A DNA stretch of 64,000 nucleotides, from positions 1 through 64,000 of the forward strand of contig NZ_JBNJLK010000005.1 in the NCBI RefSeq assembly GCF_051195255.1, written 5' to 3'. Below the pieces are notes generated by a model. The model did not search any database and was not told the DNA's origin. It saw only the letters and a program-made list of their open reading frames with translations. Shown one piece after another: positions 1 to 9,212 of the stretch (positions within the stretch are counted from its first letter, which is position 1; each line of letters begins with the position of its first letter). The position numbers were made by a program, and so were the translations under genes. The DNA comes from Falsirhodobacter sp051195255 (GTDB lineage: Bacteria > Pseudomonadota > Alphaproteobacteria > Rhodobacterales > Rhodobacteraceae).

Positions 1-1
1 G

Positions 2-133
2 GATCGTTTTCTGCTCCTCCTCACTCCCCAACTCCCGGCTCCGCTGCGCGAGCGGCGCCTGCGATCGCGGTATCGCTATATCGCTGCTCGGACAGACTGC
101 GTGGTCGTGGCGCTGCCGTGACGAACGTCCCAT
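2..133 (-). pseudogene. IS481-family transposase N-terminal fragment, frameshifted
   Basis: On the minus strand, positions 126-79 encode VRHGSATTTQSVRAAI, which resembles the start of IS481-family transposases, and then hit TAG at 78-76. The similarity resumes in another frame from 76 (PRSQAPLAQRSRELG and onward to the edge). The junction contains a near-perfect tandem repeat of 8 bases (AGCGATAT then AGCGATAC, about 83-71). Removing one copy fuses the two halves into one frame, so an 8-base duplication is the likely lesion. The ATG at 133-131 is out of frame with VRHG, implying a second small lesion at the start. The helix-turn-helix part would follow off the edge. Confidence 0.55.
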
Positions 134-160
134 AGGGCATCCTTCCATTCCAACGAAAGA

Positions 161-183
161 ATCGCACCATCAAACCGTGCGAT
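161..183. repeat. 7-bp inverted repeat in the IS end
   Basis: ATCGCAC at 161-167 is matched by GTGCGAT at 177-183 with a 9-base spacer. It lies between the presumed IS tip and the transposase start, where IS481-type elements carry subterminal signals. It could also form a small hairpin in RNA reading out of gluQ. Function is inferred only from position. Confidence 0.35.
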
Positions 184-190
184 CAGACAC

Positions 191-1012
191 TTAGAGGCCG
201 ACCATCCGACGGATGTCGTCCGGGGTGGCGCCCTCGGCCCGGAAGGTCGCCAGCGCCCGCGCATCGTCGCGTTTTGCCAAGCGGCGGCCCTTTTCGTCGC
301 GGATGAGACGGTGGTGGTGATAGGTGACGGGCGGCAGGTCCAGCAGGCGTGCCAGCAGGACGTGGATCGGGGTGGCGTCGAACAGGTCCACGCCACGCAC
401 GGCCTCCGTCACCCCCTGAAACGCATCGTCCACCACCACGGCCAGATGATAGGCCGCGCCCATGCCGCGCCGTGACAGGATCACGTCACCCACCTTGCGG
501 ATCATGTGATCGGCCGAAACGGCATGGCACCCCGCATGGACGCCCGTTTCCAGAAACGACAACGCCCCCGTCATCGCCTTGGCCATGTCCAGCCGGATCG
601 CATCCTCCGGCCCCGCCTCCGCCATCGACCGGTGGCGGCAGGTGCCGGGATAGATCAGCCCGTCGGGCCCCAATGCGCCTTCCTGAGGGGCGTTCAGGGC
701 CGCGCGGATGTCGGCCCGGGTGCAGCGGCAGGGATAGGTGAAGGGGGCCAGACGCTCCAGCGCCGCGTCATAGGCGGGCTGGCGGTCCGACTGGCGCAGC
801 ACGGGCAAGGGCCAGTCAAGGCCCAGCCAGTGCAGGTCGTCGAAGATTTGCGCTTCCCATTCGGGGCGCGCGCGGGAACGGTCCAGATCCTCGATCCGCA
901 GCAGGGCGGTGCCGTTCTTCGCGCGGTCCCACACCGTCAGGGCGGAAAAGGCGTGCCCCAGATGCAGCGGCCCCGTCGGCGACGGGGCAAAGCGCGTTAC
1001 TGGTCCAGCCAC
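191..1012 (-). CDS. gluQ: Glutamyl-Q tRNA(Asp) synthetase
   Basis: Attaches glutamate to the queuosine base of tRNA-Asp; it is a paralogue of the catalytic domain of glutamyl-tRNA synthetase without the anticodon-binding domain. The 273 residues fit that short form. Visible are RFAPSPTGPLHLGH (residues 7-20, HIGH-type motif), zinc-binding Cys95, Cys97, Tyr121 and Cys125, and a KMSKS-like RLAKRD near the C-terminus. The start is GTG at 1012, inside the last codons of trmFO (16-bp overlap), with a GAGG sequence upstream, so translation is probably coupled to trmFO. The stop lies two bases from an IS481 remnant, so the insertion spared the gene. Confidence 0.93.
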   Translation of the reverse strand: MAGPVTRFAPSPTGPLHLGHAFSALTVWDRAKNGTALLRIEDLDRSRARPEWEAQIFDDLHWLGLDWPLPVLRQSDRQPAYDAALERLAPFTYPCRCTRADIRAALNAPQEGALGPDGLIYPGTCRHRSMAEAGPEDAIRLDMAKAMTGALSFLETGVHAGCHAVSADHMIRKVGDVILSRRGMGAAYHLAVVVDDAFQGVTEAVRGVDLFDATPIHVLLARLLDLPPVTYHHHRLIRDEKGRRLAKRDDARALATFRAEGATPDDIRRMVGL

Positions 1013-2331
1013 GCGGTGAACGCCTCTTTCGCGCGGTCGGTATAGGCCTTGTAGCGGTCCTTGCGGCCGCGCCGCCCGCCCTTGGCGTCGATGGGGGGGA
1101 ACAGGCCGAAGTTCACGTTCATCGGCTGGAAGGTCTTGGCCTCCGCCCCGCCGGTGATATGGGTGATCAGCGCGCCCATGGCCGTGTGGGCGGGCGGGGG
1201 CGGAAGGTCGCGGCCCAGCAGCTCCGCCGCAGCCATGCGGCCCGCTAGAAGGCCCATTGCGGCGCTTTCGACATAGCCCTCCACCCCGGTGACCTGCCCG
1301 GCAAAGCGCAGGTTCGGCTGTTTGCGCAGCCGCATCCGGTCGTCCAGCAAGGTGGGGGAGTTCAGGAACGTGTTGCGGTGGATGCCGCCCAGCCGCGCGA
1401 ACTTCGCGTCCCGAAGGCCGGGGATCATCCGGAACACCTCAGTCTGGGCGCCGTATTTCATCTTCGTCTGGAAGCCGACGATGTTGTACAGCGTGCCCAG
1501 CTTGTTATCGCGGCGCAGCTGCACCACGGCATAGGGCTTCACGTCCGGATCATGCGGGTTCGTCAGGCCGATGGGCTTCATGGGCCCGAAACGGGGCGTT
1601 TCGGGTCCGCGTTCGGCCATCACCTCGATCGGCAGGCAGCCGTCGAAATAGCCGGCGGTCTCGCCCTCGTGGAACTCCGCCTTCTCAGCCTCCAGCATGG
1701 CGGCGATGAAAGCCTCGTACCGCTCCTTCGTCATGGGGCAGTTGATGTAGGCGGTCCGCTCCTCTTCCGTCTCGCCCTTGTCATAGCGGGATTGGCGCCA
1801 GGCCACGGACATGTCGATGCTGTCGGCATAGACGATGGGCGCGATCGCGTCGAAGAAGGCGAGGCTTTCCGCCCCCGTCACCTTGCCGATCGCGCTGGCC
1901 AGCGCGGGGGAGGTCAGGGGGCCGGTCGCGAAGATCCAGGACCCTTCCGTCGGCAGTTCCGTCACTTCGGCATCGACGATGCGGATCAGGGGATGGGACC
2001 GCAAGGCGACGCTGACCGATTCCGCAAAGGCATCGCGGTCCACGGCCAGCGCCCCGCCGGCGGGCAGGCGGTGTTCGCCCGCCATCCGCATGATCAGCCC
2101 GTTCGCGGCCCGCATTTCCCAATGCAGAAGGCCCACCGCGTTCTGCTCGTCATCGTCCGACCGGAACGAGTTGGAGCAGACCATCTCGGCAAAGCTGCCG
2201 GTCCGGTGGGCGAAGGTTTCCACCTTGGGGCGCATCTCGTGCAGGACGACGGGCACGCCCAAGTTGGCGGCCTGCCATGCCGCTTCGGATCCGGCCATTC
2301 CGCCGCCGACGATGTGGAGTTCTTGTGTCAT
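997..2331 (-). CDS. trmFO: Methylenetetrahydrofolate--tRNA-(uracil-5-)-methyltransferase TrmFO
   Basis: Folate- and FAD-dependent enzyme that forms 5-methyluridine at position 54 of tRNA, replacing the SAM-dependent TrmA of enterobacteria. The FAD dinucleotide-binding motif GGGMAGSEAA is at residues 9-18, and the family stretch CSNSFRSDDDEQNAVGLLHWEM follows at about residue 55 (quoted here in separate pieces: CSNSFRSDD, then EQNAVGLLHWEM). The length, 444 residues, is typical. I chose ATG 2331 over the ATG seven codons upstream because GAGGGGGG lies immediately before it and the Rossmann strand starts at MTQELHIVGGG. It forms a two-gene tRNA-modification operon with gluQ. Confidence 0.95.
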   Translation of the reverse strand: MTQELHIVGGGMAGSEAAWQAANLGVPVVLHEMRPKVETFAHRTGSFAEMVCSNSFRSDDDEQNAVGLLHWEMRAANGLIMRMAGEHRLPAGGALAVDRDAFAESVSVALRSHPLIRIVDAEVTELPTEGSWIFATGPLTSPALASAIGKVTGAESLAFFDAIAPIVYADSIDMSVAWRQSRYDKGETEEERTAYINCPMTKERYEAFIAAMLEAEKAEFHEGETAGYFDGCLPIEVMAERGPETPRFGPMKPIGLTNPHDPDVKPYAVVQLRRDNKLGTLYNIVGFQTKMKYGAQTEVFRMIPGLRDAKFARLGGIHRNTFLNSPTLLDDRMRLRKQPNLRFAGQVTGVEGYVESAAMGLLAGRMAAAELLGRDLPPPPAHTAMGALITHITGGAEAKTFQPMNVNFGLFPPIDAKGGRRGRKDRYKAYTDRAKEAFTAWLDQ

Positions 2332-2423
2332 GCCCCCCTCATAATCCTGCACGCGGGATTCGGGAAGGTGGCGGCCGCGACGCCAAGCGCTATCCTGCGA
2401 TCAAATCGAAAAGGGACGGGACG

Positions 2424-3440
2424 ATGACACGACGCGGCTGGATTTCGGTGCTTCTGATCGCGGCAACGGTAATTGCGGTGGTGATCTTCGCTCCGCAGGT
2501 GCCGCTTCTGATCTTCGCAGGGGTTCTGGTGGCCGTATTCCTGCGCGGTGGCGGGGCGGGCATCGGGCGGATGACGGGTATCGGCGGCGGCTGGGGGCTC
2601 GTGGTCTTCATGCTGCTGTTGCTGGCGCTTATCGTGCTGTTCTTCACCAACGCCTCGCAGGCGCTGTTTCAGCAGTTCGCGCAGCTTCTGTCGCAACTGC
2701 CCACCGCCATCGACCGTCTGGAGCGGTTGGTGAACGACAATCCATGGATGCAGCAGGTCCGTCAGCGGATCGATTTGGAAAGCCTGATTCCCAGCGGCAT
2801 GGGGGCGCTGGCAACCGTCTCCTCCACCGTGGGCATCTTGGGGAACATGTTCCTGGTGGCGTTCATCGGCATTTACTGCGCCATCTCTCCGGGGATCTAT
2901 CGCCGCGGCGTCGTGGCCCTGATCGCGCCCGAGATGCGGCCCCGCGTTCAGGCCATGCTGCTGGATGCGGGATCCGCGCTGCGGTCCTGGCTGACGGCGC
3001 AGTTCGCGTCCATGGCGGTGATCGGGGTGCTGACCTTCATCGGCCTCAGCATCCTGGGCATTCCGCTGGCACTGATCCTGGCGGTGCTGGCCGGGATCGC
3101 CACCTTCGTGCCGAACATCGGGCCGGTGGTGGCGGCGGTTCCCGCCGTACTGCTGGGCCTGTCGCAGGGGCCGCACACCGTGGCCCTGATCGTGGGCCTT
3201 TACGTGATCGTGCAGGCTATCGAAAGCTATCTGGTCACCCCGCGCCTGCAGCAGGAACTGGTGTCGCTGCCGCCCGCGCTCACCATCTCGTTCCAGCTGA
3301 TGCTGGGCTACCTGTTCGGCCTTCTGGGCTTCGCGTTGGCGACGCCCTTGCTGGCGGTGGTCATGACCCTCGCCAACAAGCATTACATCGCGGACTACCT
3401 GGAAGGGGCTCAGGCCCCCTCCACCTCGTCCTCGCCCTGA
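2424..3440 (+). CDS. AI-2E family transporter (PerM/YdiK-type membrane protein)
   Basis: Polytopic inner-membrane protein of the AI-2E transporter family, about 338 residues with roughly seven to eight hydrophobic segments. The N-terminus is WISVLLIAATVIAVVIFAPQ, and the C-terminal half holds the family-typical GIATFVPNIGPVVAAVPAVL followed by QAIESYLVTPRLQ. Family members include exporters of autoinducer-2 and Na+/H+ antiporters, so the substrate cannot be stated. ATG 2424 is chosen because AAGGGACGGG precedes it. The 3' end overlaps the convergent gyrA by 31 bp. Confidence 0.88.
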   Translation: MTRRGWISVLLIAATVIAVVIFAPQVPLLIFAGVLVAVFLRGGGAGIGRMTGIGGGWGLVVFMLLLLALIVLFFTNASQALFQQFAQLLSQLPTAIDRLERLVNDNPWMQQVRQRIDLESLIPSGMGALATVSSTVGILGNMFLVAFIGIYCAISPGIYRRGVVALIAPEMRPRVQAMLLDAGSALRSWLTAQFASMAVIGVLTFIGLSILGIPLALILAVLAGIATFVPNIGPVVAAVPAVLLGLSQGPHTVALIVGLYVIVQAIESYLVTPRLQQELVSLPPALTISFQLMLGYLFGLLGFALATPLLAVVMTLANKHYIADYLEGAQAPSTSSSP

Positions 3441-6130
3441 TCGGCGATGCGGGCGACGGACACCACGAACTCGCCCGCGGCGGTGTTAAAGACGCGCACC
3501 CCCCCGGCCGAGCGGGAACGGAAGCTGATGCCTTCCACCGGCACGCGGATCGACTGGCCGGTCGAGGTGGCCAGCATGATCTGGTCGCCCATCTCCACCG
3601 GGAAGGAGGCGACGAGCGCGCCGCCTCGCATCCCGTTGTCGATGGCCCGCACGCCCATGCCGCCACGGCCTCGGATTGGATAGGCGTGGGAGGAGGACAG
3701 CTTGCCCGACCCCTGCGCCGTGATCGTCAGCAGCAGATCCTCGGCCGCCGACATCTCGGCATAGCGTTCGGGGGTCAGGTTGCCGGCGCCGGCTTCCTCC
3801 TCGTCCGTTTCCGTTTCGTCCACGTTGCCCATCACGGCGCGGCGCTGCTTCAGATAGGCGGCCCGTTCCTGCGGATCGGCCTCGAAGTGGCGCAGCACGG
3901 ACATGGAGACGACGCGGTCCTCCTCACCCAGACGGATGCCGCGCACGCCGGTGGAATCGCGGCCCTTGAAGACGCGCACATCCGTGGTCGGGAAGCGGAT
4001 CGCCCGGCCCGAGGCCGTGAACAGCATCACGTCGTCCTGCTCGCTCGTGACCCGGACGTTCACGAGGGTCACGCCTTCGGGCAGCTTCATCGCGATCTTG
4101 CCGTTGCGCATGACGTTGGTGAAGTCGGACAGCGCGTTGCGTCGCACGTCGCCTTCGCTGGTCGCGAAGACGAGTTGCAGGTTGTCCCATTCCTCCTCCG
4201 GCTCGTCGATCTTCAGAAGGGCCGCGATGGAGATGCCGGGCTGGATCGGCAGGATGTTGATCATCGCCTTGCCGCGCGCCTGACGGCTGGCCAAGGGCAG
4301 GCGCCAGGTCTTCAGCTTGTAGACCATCCCGTCGGTGGTGAAGAACAGAAGCTGCGTGTGGGTGTTGGCCACGAACAGCGTGGTCACCACGTCGTCTTCC
4401 TTGGTCGCCATGGACGACAGGCCCTTGCCGCCGCGGCGCTGGCTGCGGAATTCGGCCAGCGGCGTGCGCTTGATGTACCCGCCCGAGGTGATGGTCACGA
4501 CCATGTCCTCGCGCTCGATCAGGTCCTCGTCCTCCATGTCGCCGGACCAGTCCATGATCTCGGTCCGGCGGGGTACGGCGAACAGCTCGCGCACCTCCCG
4601 CAGTTCGTCCGAGATGATGGCCATGATCCGGTCGCGGGAGCCGAGGATCTCCAGGTAGTCGCGGATCTTCGCGGCCAGTTCCTGCAACTCGTCCGTGATC
4701 TCGGCCACGCCCATCGCGGTCAGGCGCTGCAGGCGAAGTTCCAGGATGGCGCGGGCCTGCGCTTCGGACAGGTTGTAGGTCCCGTCGTCGTTCATCGTGT
4801 GGCTGGGATCGTCGATCAGGCGGATGTAGGGCGCGATCTCTCCGGCGGGCCAGCGGCGCGTCATCAGCTTCTCGCGCGCCTCGGCCGGGTCGGAGGAGCC
4901 GCGGATCGTGGCCACCACCTCGTCGACATTGGACACGGCCACGGCCAGACCGCACAGGATGTGGCTGCGCTCGCGGGCCTTGTTCAGCTCGAACGCGGTG
5001 CGGCGGGCGACCACCTCCTCGCGGAAGGTGATGAAGTGGGTCAGGAAGTCGCGCAGCATCAGCTGTTCGGGGCGGCCGCCGTTCAGCGCCAGCATGTTGC
5101 ACCCGAACGAGGTCTGCATCGGCGTGAAGCGGAACAGCTGGTTCAGCACCACGTCCGGCGTCGCGTCGCGCTTCAGCTCGATCACGACGCGGACGCCGAT
5201 GCGGTCCGATTCATCGGCCACGCCCGAGATGCCTTCGATCTTTTTTTCGCGCACCATCTCGGCGATCTTCTCGATCATCGCCGACTTGTTCACCTGATAG
5301 GGGATCTCGTCGATGACGATGGCGTAGCGGTCCTTGCGCACCTCCTCCACCCGGGTCTTGGACCGGATGATGACGCTGCCGCGCCCTTCCAGATAGGCCT
5401 TGCGCGCGCCCGACCGGCCCAGGATCAACCCGCCCGTGGGGAAGTCCGGCGCGGGGATGATCTCCATCAGCGCTTCGGTCGACATGTCGGGATTCTCGAT
5501 CAGGGCCAGCGTGCCGTCGATCACTTCGCCCAGGTTGTGGGGCGGGATGTTCGTGGCCATGCCGACGGCGATGCCGCCCGCGCCATTGACCAGCATGTTG
5601 GGATAGCGCGCGGGCAGGACCGTGGGTTCGCGGTCCTTGCCGTCGTAGTTGTCCTGGAAATCGACCGTGTCCTTGTCGATGTCGGCCAGAAGGAAGGCCG
5701 CGGCCTTGTCCATCCGCACTTCGGTGTAGCGCATGGCGGCCGCGCTGTCGCCGTCCATGGACCCGAAGTTGCCCTGGCCGTCCAAGAGCTTCAGGCTCAT
5801 GGAGAAGGGCTGCGCCATCCGCACCAGCGCGTCATAGATCGCGGAGTCGCCGTGGGGGTGGTATTTCCCCATCGTGTCGCCCACCGGACGGGCCGACTTG
5901 CGGTAGGGCTTGTCGTGGCCGTTCCCGGATTCGTTCATCGCGTGCAGGATGCGGCGATGGACGGGCTTCAGCCCGTCCCGCAGGTCCGGAATGGCGCGCG
6001 ACACGATCACGCTCATCGCGTAATCCAGATAGGCCGTCCGCATCTCCTCGCTGATGGAGACCTGCGGCTGAACCGGGCCGCGGTCGGGGGTGTCGTCAGC
6101 GGTGTCTGGAATGTCGGGCGTATCGGTCAC
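3410..6130 (-). CDS. gyrA: DNA gyrase subunit A
   Basis: Breakage-reunion subunit of DNA gyrase, 906 residues from the chosen start. The catalytic tyrosine lies in AAAMRYTE (about residue 135). The quinolone region reads HPHGDSAIYDALVRMAQ and keeps the Ser and Asp of susceptible enzymes. The GyrA box QRRGGKG opens the C-terminal beta-pinwheel used to wrap DNA, which separates it from ParC. No ATG precedes the conserved EEMRTAYLDYAM. GTG 6130 (sequence TDTPDIPD) is preferred, with GTG 6190 as the alternative. The long 3' tail overlaps the convergent transporter gene by 31 bp, so no terminator lies between them. Confidence 0.95.
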   Translation of the reverse strand: MTDTPDIPDTADDTPDRGPVQPQVSISEEMRTAYLDYAMSVIVSRAIPDLRDGLKPVHRRILHAMNESGNGHDKPYRKSARPVGDTMGKYHPHGDSAIYDALVRMAQPFSMSLKLLDGQGNFGSMDGDSAAAMRYTEVRMDKAAAFLLADIDKDTVDFQDNYDGKDREPTVLPARYPNMLVNGAGGIAVGMATNIPPHNLGEVIDGTLALIENPDMSTEALMEIIPAPDFPTGGLILGRSGARKAYLEGRGSVIIRSKTRVEEVRKDRYAIVIDEIPYQVNKSAMIEKIAEMVREKKIEGISGVADESDRIGVRVVIELKRDATPDVVLNQLFRFTPMQTSFGCNMLALNGGRPEQLMLRDFLTHFITFREEVVARRTAFELNKARERSHILCGLAVAVSNVDEVVATIRGSSDPAEAREKLMTRRWPAGEIAPYIRLIDDPSHTMNDDGTYNLSEAQARAILELRLQRLTAMGVAEITDELQELAAKIRDYLEILGSRDRIMAIISDELREVRELFAVPRRTEIMDWSGDMEDEDLIEREDMVVTITSGGYIKRTPLAEFRSQRRGGKGLSSMATKEDDVVTTLFVANTHTQLLFFTTDGMVYKLKTWRLPLASRQARGKAMINILPIQPGISIAALLKIDEPEEEWDNLQLVFATSEGDVRRNALSDFTNVMRNGKIAMKLPEGVTLVNVRVTSEQDDVMLFTASGRAIRFPTTDVRVFKGRDSTGVRGIRLGEEDRVVSMSVLRHFEADPQERAAYLKQRRAVMGNVDETETDEEEAGAGNLTPERYAEMSAAEDLLLTITAQGSGKLSSSHAYPIRGRGGMGVRAIDNGMRGGALVASFPVEMGDQIMLATSTGQSIRVPVEGISFRSRSAGGVRVFNTAAGEFVVSVARIADQGEDEVEGA

Positions 6131-6205
6131 GTCTGCGCGCTTTCTGGTTTTTCCGTTGCGCCGACTATACCCTTCGGGGTCCGTCGGCACAATGCCGACG
6201 CGCCC

Positions 6206-7132
6206 TCAGAAGCTGCGGGTCGGCCGGTCGAAGACCTTGCGCCCCATCAGCGATCCCACCAGATCCACCATCATCTTCGCGGTCCGCCCGCGTTCGTCCA
6301 GAAAGGGATTCAGCTCCACCAGATCCAGCGAGGTGACGAGTGCGCTTTCGTGCAGCAACTCCATCACCAGATGCGCTTCGCGGAAGGTGGTGCCGCCGGG
6401 AACGGTGGTCCCGACCGCCGGCGCGATGGAGGGATCGAGGAAATCGACATCAAGCGAGACGTGCAGCATCCCGTTCGCCGCCCGCACCCGGTCCAGGAAC
6501 CCGCGCAGGGGCGCCGCGATGCCGAATTCGTCCAGAACCCGCATGTCGTTGATCTCGATCTCGTGCTCCAGCAGGGCGGCGTGTTCCTCGGGGTCGACCG
6601 ACCGGATGCCGAACAGGCAGATGTTCTGCGGCGGCAGGGGCGCGGGGAAGGGCGGGAACGCTTCGAACCCCTCGCGCCCGGCGATATAGGCGACGGGGGT
6701 GCCGTGCAGGTTGCCCGAGGTGGTGGTGCGCGGCGTGTGGAAGTCCGAATGCGCGTCCAGCCACAACAGGAACAGCGGGCGCCCCACCGCATGGGCATGC
6801 GCCGCGGCCCCCGCGACCGAGCCGAGCGCCAGCGAATGATCCCCGCCCATGACGATGGGGAAGCCGCCTTCGGACAGGGCGTTCTGGACCGTGGCCGACA
6901 GCGCCTCGGTCCAGCCCACGGTTTCGGCCAAGGCGTGCACGGCGGGGTTGTCCGACACCGCGTCGCGCAGGGCGGGCAGGGCCACGTCGCCATGGTCCTG
7001 CGTCGGGTGGCCCAGCGCGGTCAGCGTCGCATCAAGACCGGCCACGCGGTAGGCGGCCGGCCCCATCAGGCAGCCCGCGCGCCGCTGTCCGCTGTCGATG
7101 GGGGCGCCGATCAGGATGCAGGTCTGTGGCAT
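6206..7132 (-). CDS. rocF: Arginase
   Basis: Mn2+-dependent hydrolysis of arginine to ornithine and urea. The 308-residue ureohydrolase shows all metal ligands: His99 in GGDHSLALGS, Asp126, His128 and Asp130 in DAHSDFHTP, and Asp228 and Asp230 in SLDVDFLDPS. The N-terminal CILIGAPIDSGQRRAG resembles true arginases more than agmatinases, though specificity cannot be proved by eye. ATG 7132 has AAAGGAAT just upstream, so the four extra in-frame residues before NPMPQ are not needed. It lies 75 bp upstream of gyrA on the same strand and diverges from ccmF. Confidence 0.9.
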   Translation of the reverse strand: MPQTCILIGAPIDSGQRRAGCLMGPAAYRVAGLDATLTALGHPTQDHGDVALPALRDAVSDNPAVHALAETVGWTEALSATVQNALSEGGFPIVMGGDHSLALGSVAGAAAHAHAVGRPLFLLWLDAHSDFHTPRTTTSGNLHGTPVAYIAGREGFEAFPPFPAPLPPQNICLFGIRSVDPEEHAALLEHEIEINDMRVLDEFGIAAPLRGFLDRVRAANGMLHVSLDVDFLDPSIAPAVGTTVPGGTTFREAHLVMELLHESALVTSLDLVELNPFLDERGRTAKMMVDLVGSLMGRKVFDRPTRSF

Positions 7133-7238
7133 GGGATTCCTTTCGATTTGGACTGAACTTAACGTCACCAGCGCCGGATGCTATTCAAAACCGGCCGAAA
7201 TCGCCCTATGGTCCGCGCGCCGCAGCAGGGAGCGACGC

Positions 7239-9212
7239 ATGATCACCGAACTTGGGCATTTCGCGCTGGTGCTGGCGCTTGGCGTGGCGCTGCTGCAATC
7301 GGTCCTGCCCCTGATCGGCGCGCAGAAGGGCTGGACGGGCTGGATGGCCGTGGCGGGGACGGCGGCCAAGGTCCAGCTTCTGCTGGTCGGTTTCGCCTTC
7401 ACCGCGCTGATGCACGCGTTCGTCACCTCCGACTTTTCCCTGAAGCTGGTGGTGGAGAATTCGCACACGCTTAAGCCGCTTTTGTACAAGATTTCGGGCG
7501 TGTGGGGGAACCACGAAGGCTCGCTTCTGCTGTGGTCGCTGATCCTGGCGCTGTTCGGGGCGCTGGTGGCGTGGTTCGGGGGCAACCTGCCCGACCGGCT
7601 TCGGGCGCGGGTGCTGTCGGTGCAGGGGATGATCGGGGTGGCGTTTCTTCTGTTCATGCTGCTGACCTCCAACCCCTTCCTGCGGGTGGCGATGCCGCCC
7701 TTGAACGGGCAGGACCTGAACCCGCTGCTGCAAGACCCGGGCTTGGCGTTCCATCCGCCGTTCCTCTACCTCGGCTATGTGGGGATGAGCATGCCCTTCG
7801 CCTTCGCCGTCGCCGCCCTGATCGAGGGGCGGGTGGACGCCGCCTGGGGCCGCTGGGTCCGGCCGTGGACGCTGGCCGCCTGGCTGTTCCTGACGGTGGG
7901 CATCGGGCTGGGGTCGTGGTGGGCCTATTACGAACTGGGCTGGGGCGGCTTCTGGTTCTGGGACCCGGTGGAGAACGCGTCCTTCATGCCGTGGCTGATC
8001 GGGGCGGCGCTGCTGCATTCCGCCATCGTCGTGGAAAAGAGGGAGTCGCTGAAGGCCTGGACGATCCTGCTCGCGATCCTCGCCTTCGGCTTTTCGCTGA
8101 TCGGGACGTTCTTGGTGCGGTCGGGAGTCATCACCTCGGTCCACGCTTTTGCCAACGATCCGGATCGCGGCGTGTTCATCCTGCTGATCCTGGGCCTGTT
8201 CATGGGTGGGGCGCTGACGCTGTTCGCGGCCCGCGCGGGGGCGATGGAATCAAAGGGCGTATTTTCCACCGTCAGCCGGGAGTCCGGGCTGGTGCTGAAC
8301 AACCTGCTGCTGACCGTGTCCTGCTTCGTCGTCTTCATCGGCACGATCTGGCCCCTGATCGCGGAAATCCTGTGGGGCCGCACCCTTTCCGTTGGCGCGC
8401 CCTTCTTCAACGCGGCCTTCACCCCCTTCATGGTGCTGATCGCGCTAGCGCTGCCCATTGGCGGGCTGATCCCGTGGAAGCGCGGGCAGTTGCGCCGCGC
8501 GATGTGGACGATGCGGGGCGGCCTGGTTCTGGCACTGGCGCTGGGCGCGCTGGTCTGGGCGATGCAGAACGGCCGCAGCGCGCTGGGGCCGATCGGGGTC
8601 ATGCTGGCCGTCTGGGTCGGCGCGGGCGTGATCGTGGACCTGTGGCTGCGGACGGGCCGCGGGCCCTTGGGCGACCGCATGGGCCGCCTGCGCCGCCTGC
8701 CGCGCGCCGACTGGGGCAAATCGCTGGGCCATGCAGGGTTTGCGATCACCGTCTTCGGCATCAGCGCCGTCATGTCCTGGCAGGCGGAAGATATCCGCGT
8801 GCTGCGCGAAGGCGAGGGCTACGACCTCGGCCCCTATCACGTCACGTTGGAGGGGGTGCGGGAGGGGCAGGGCTCCAACTACTACACCACCATCGCGGAC
8901 ATGCGGGTGGATCGGGATGGGCAGATGGTCACCCGGCTTCATCCCGAAAAACGCGTTTATCCCATTGCCGGGATGCCCACGACCGAAGCGGGCATCGACC
9001 ATGGCCTGTTGCGCGACATCTATCTGGTGATCGGCGATCCGCAGGACGGGGGCGGCTATGCCGTGCGCGGCTACCTGAAGCCCTTCGCCAACTGGATCTG
9101 GGGCGGGGCGCTGATCATGGCGCTGGGCGGGATCGTCAGCCTGACCGACCGCCGCCACCGCGTGGCCGCCGGCGCGGCCCGCACCGCGCCGAAAGGGGTG
9201 CCCGCCGAATGA
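7239..9212 (+). CDS. ccmF: Cytochrome c maturation protein CcmF (heme lyase subunit)
   Basis: Integral membrane component of the System I cytochrome c synthetase, which ligates heme delivered by CcmE to apocytochrome c in the periplasm. The 657 residues include many hydrophobic helices and the tryptophan-rich WWD motif WGGFWFWDPVENASFMPWL (about 235-253). A large soluble domain near the C-terminus ends in a last helix. ATG 7239 follows GGGAG. Its TGA overlaps the ccmH ATG (ATGA at 9209-9212), so the two are translationally coupled. ccmE and the other ccm genes are not in the window. Confidence 0.95.
   Translation: MITELGHFALVLALGVALLQSVLPLIGAQKGWTGWMAVAGTAAKVQLLLVGFAFTALMHAFVTSDFSLKLVVENSHTLKPLLYKISGVWGNHEGSLLLWSLILALFGALVAWFGGNLPDRLRARVLSVQGMIGVAFLLFMLLTSNPFLRVAMPPLNGQDLNPLLQDPGLAFHPPFLYLGYVGMSMPFAFAVAALIEGRVDAAWGRWVRPWTLAAWLFLTVGIGLGSWWAYYELGWGGFWFWDPVENASFMPWLIGAALLHSAIVVEKRESLKAWTILLAILAFGFSLIGTFLVRSGVITSVHAFANDPDRGVFILLILGLFMGGALTLFAARAGAMESKGVFSTVSRESGLVLNNLLLTVSCFVVFIGTIWPLIAEILWGRTLSVGAPFFNAAFTPFMVLIALALPIGGLIPWKRGQLRRAMWTMRGGLVLALALGALVWAMQNGRSALGPIGVMLAVWVGAGVIVDLWLRTGRGPLGDRMGRLRRLPRADWGKSLGHAGFAITVFGISAVMSWQAEDIRVLREGEGYDLGPYHVTLEGVREGQGSNYYTTIADMRVDRDGQMVTRLHPEKRVYPIAGMPTTEAGIDHGLLRDIYLVIGDPQDGGGYAVRGYLKPFANWIWGGALIMALGGIVSLTDRRHRVAAGAARTAPKGVPAE

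Larger units (their letters stand above)
1..189 (-). mobile_element. Decayed IS481-family insertion sequence, one end
   Basis: The stretch between the window edge and the gluQ stop codon reads, on the minus strand, as one end of an IS481-family element. An untranslated end of about 55 bases (from a TGTCTGATC at 189) is followed by a broken transposase N-terminus. The element begins two bases after the gluQ TAA and runs off the left edge, so the other end, the DDE domain and any target duplication are not visible. Family assignment rests on recalled similarity of the peptide RHGSATTTQSVRAAI to IS481 transposase N-termini; no database search was done. Confidence 0.55.

Noticed and set aside
76..396. 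A minus-strand frame running from within gluQ to the TAG at 78-76.
   Set aside because: The portion inside gluQ is out of frame with the real enzyme; only its tail (126-79) is meaningful, as part of the IS481 remnant.
2744..7156. A very long open frame on the plus strand across the transporter, gyrA and arginase.
   Set aside because: Its peptide is His/Gly/Arg-rich low-complexity sequence opposite clear gyrA and arginase; it is an antisense shadow caused by high GC.
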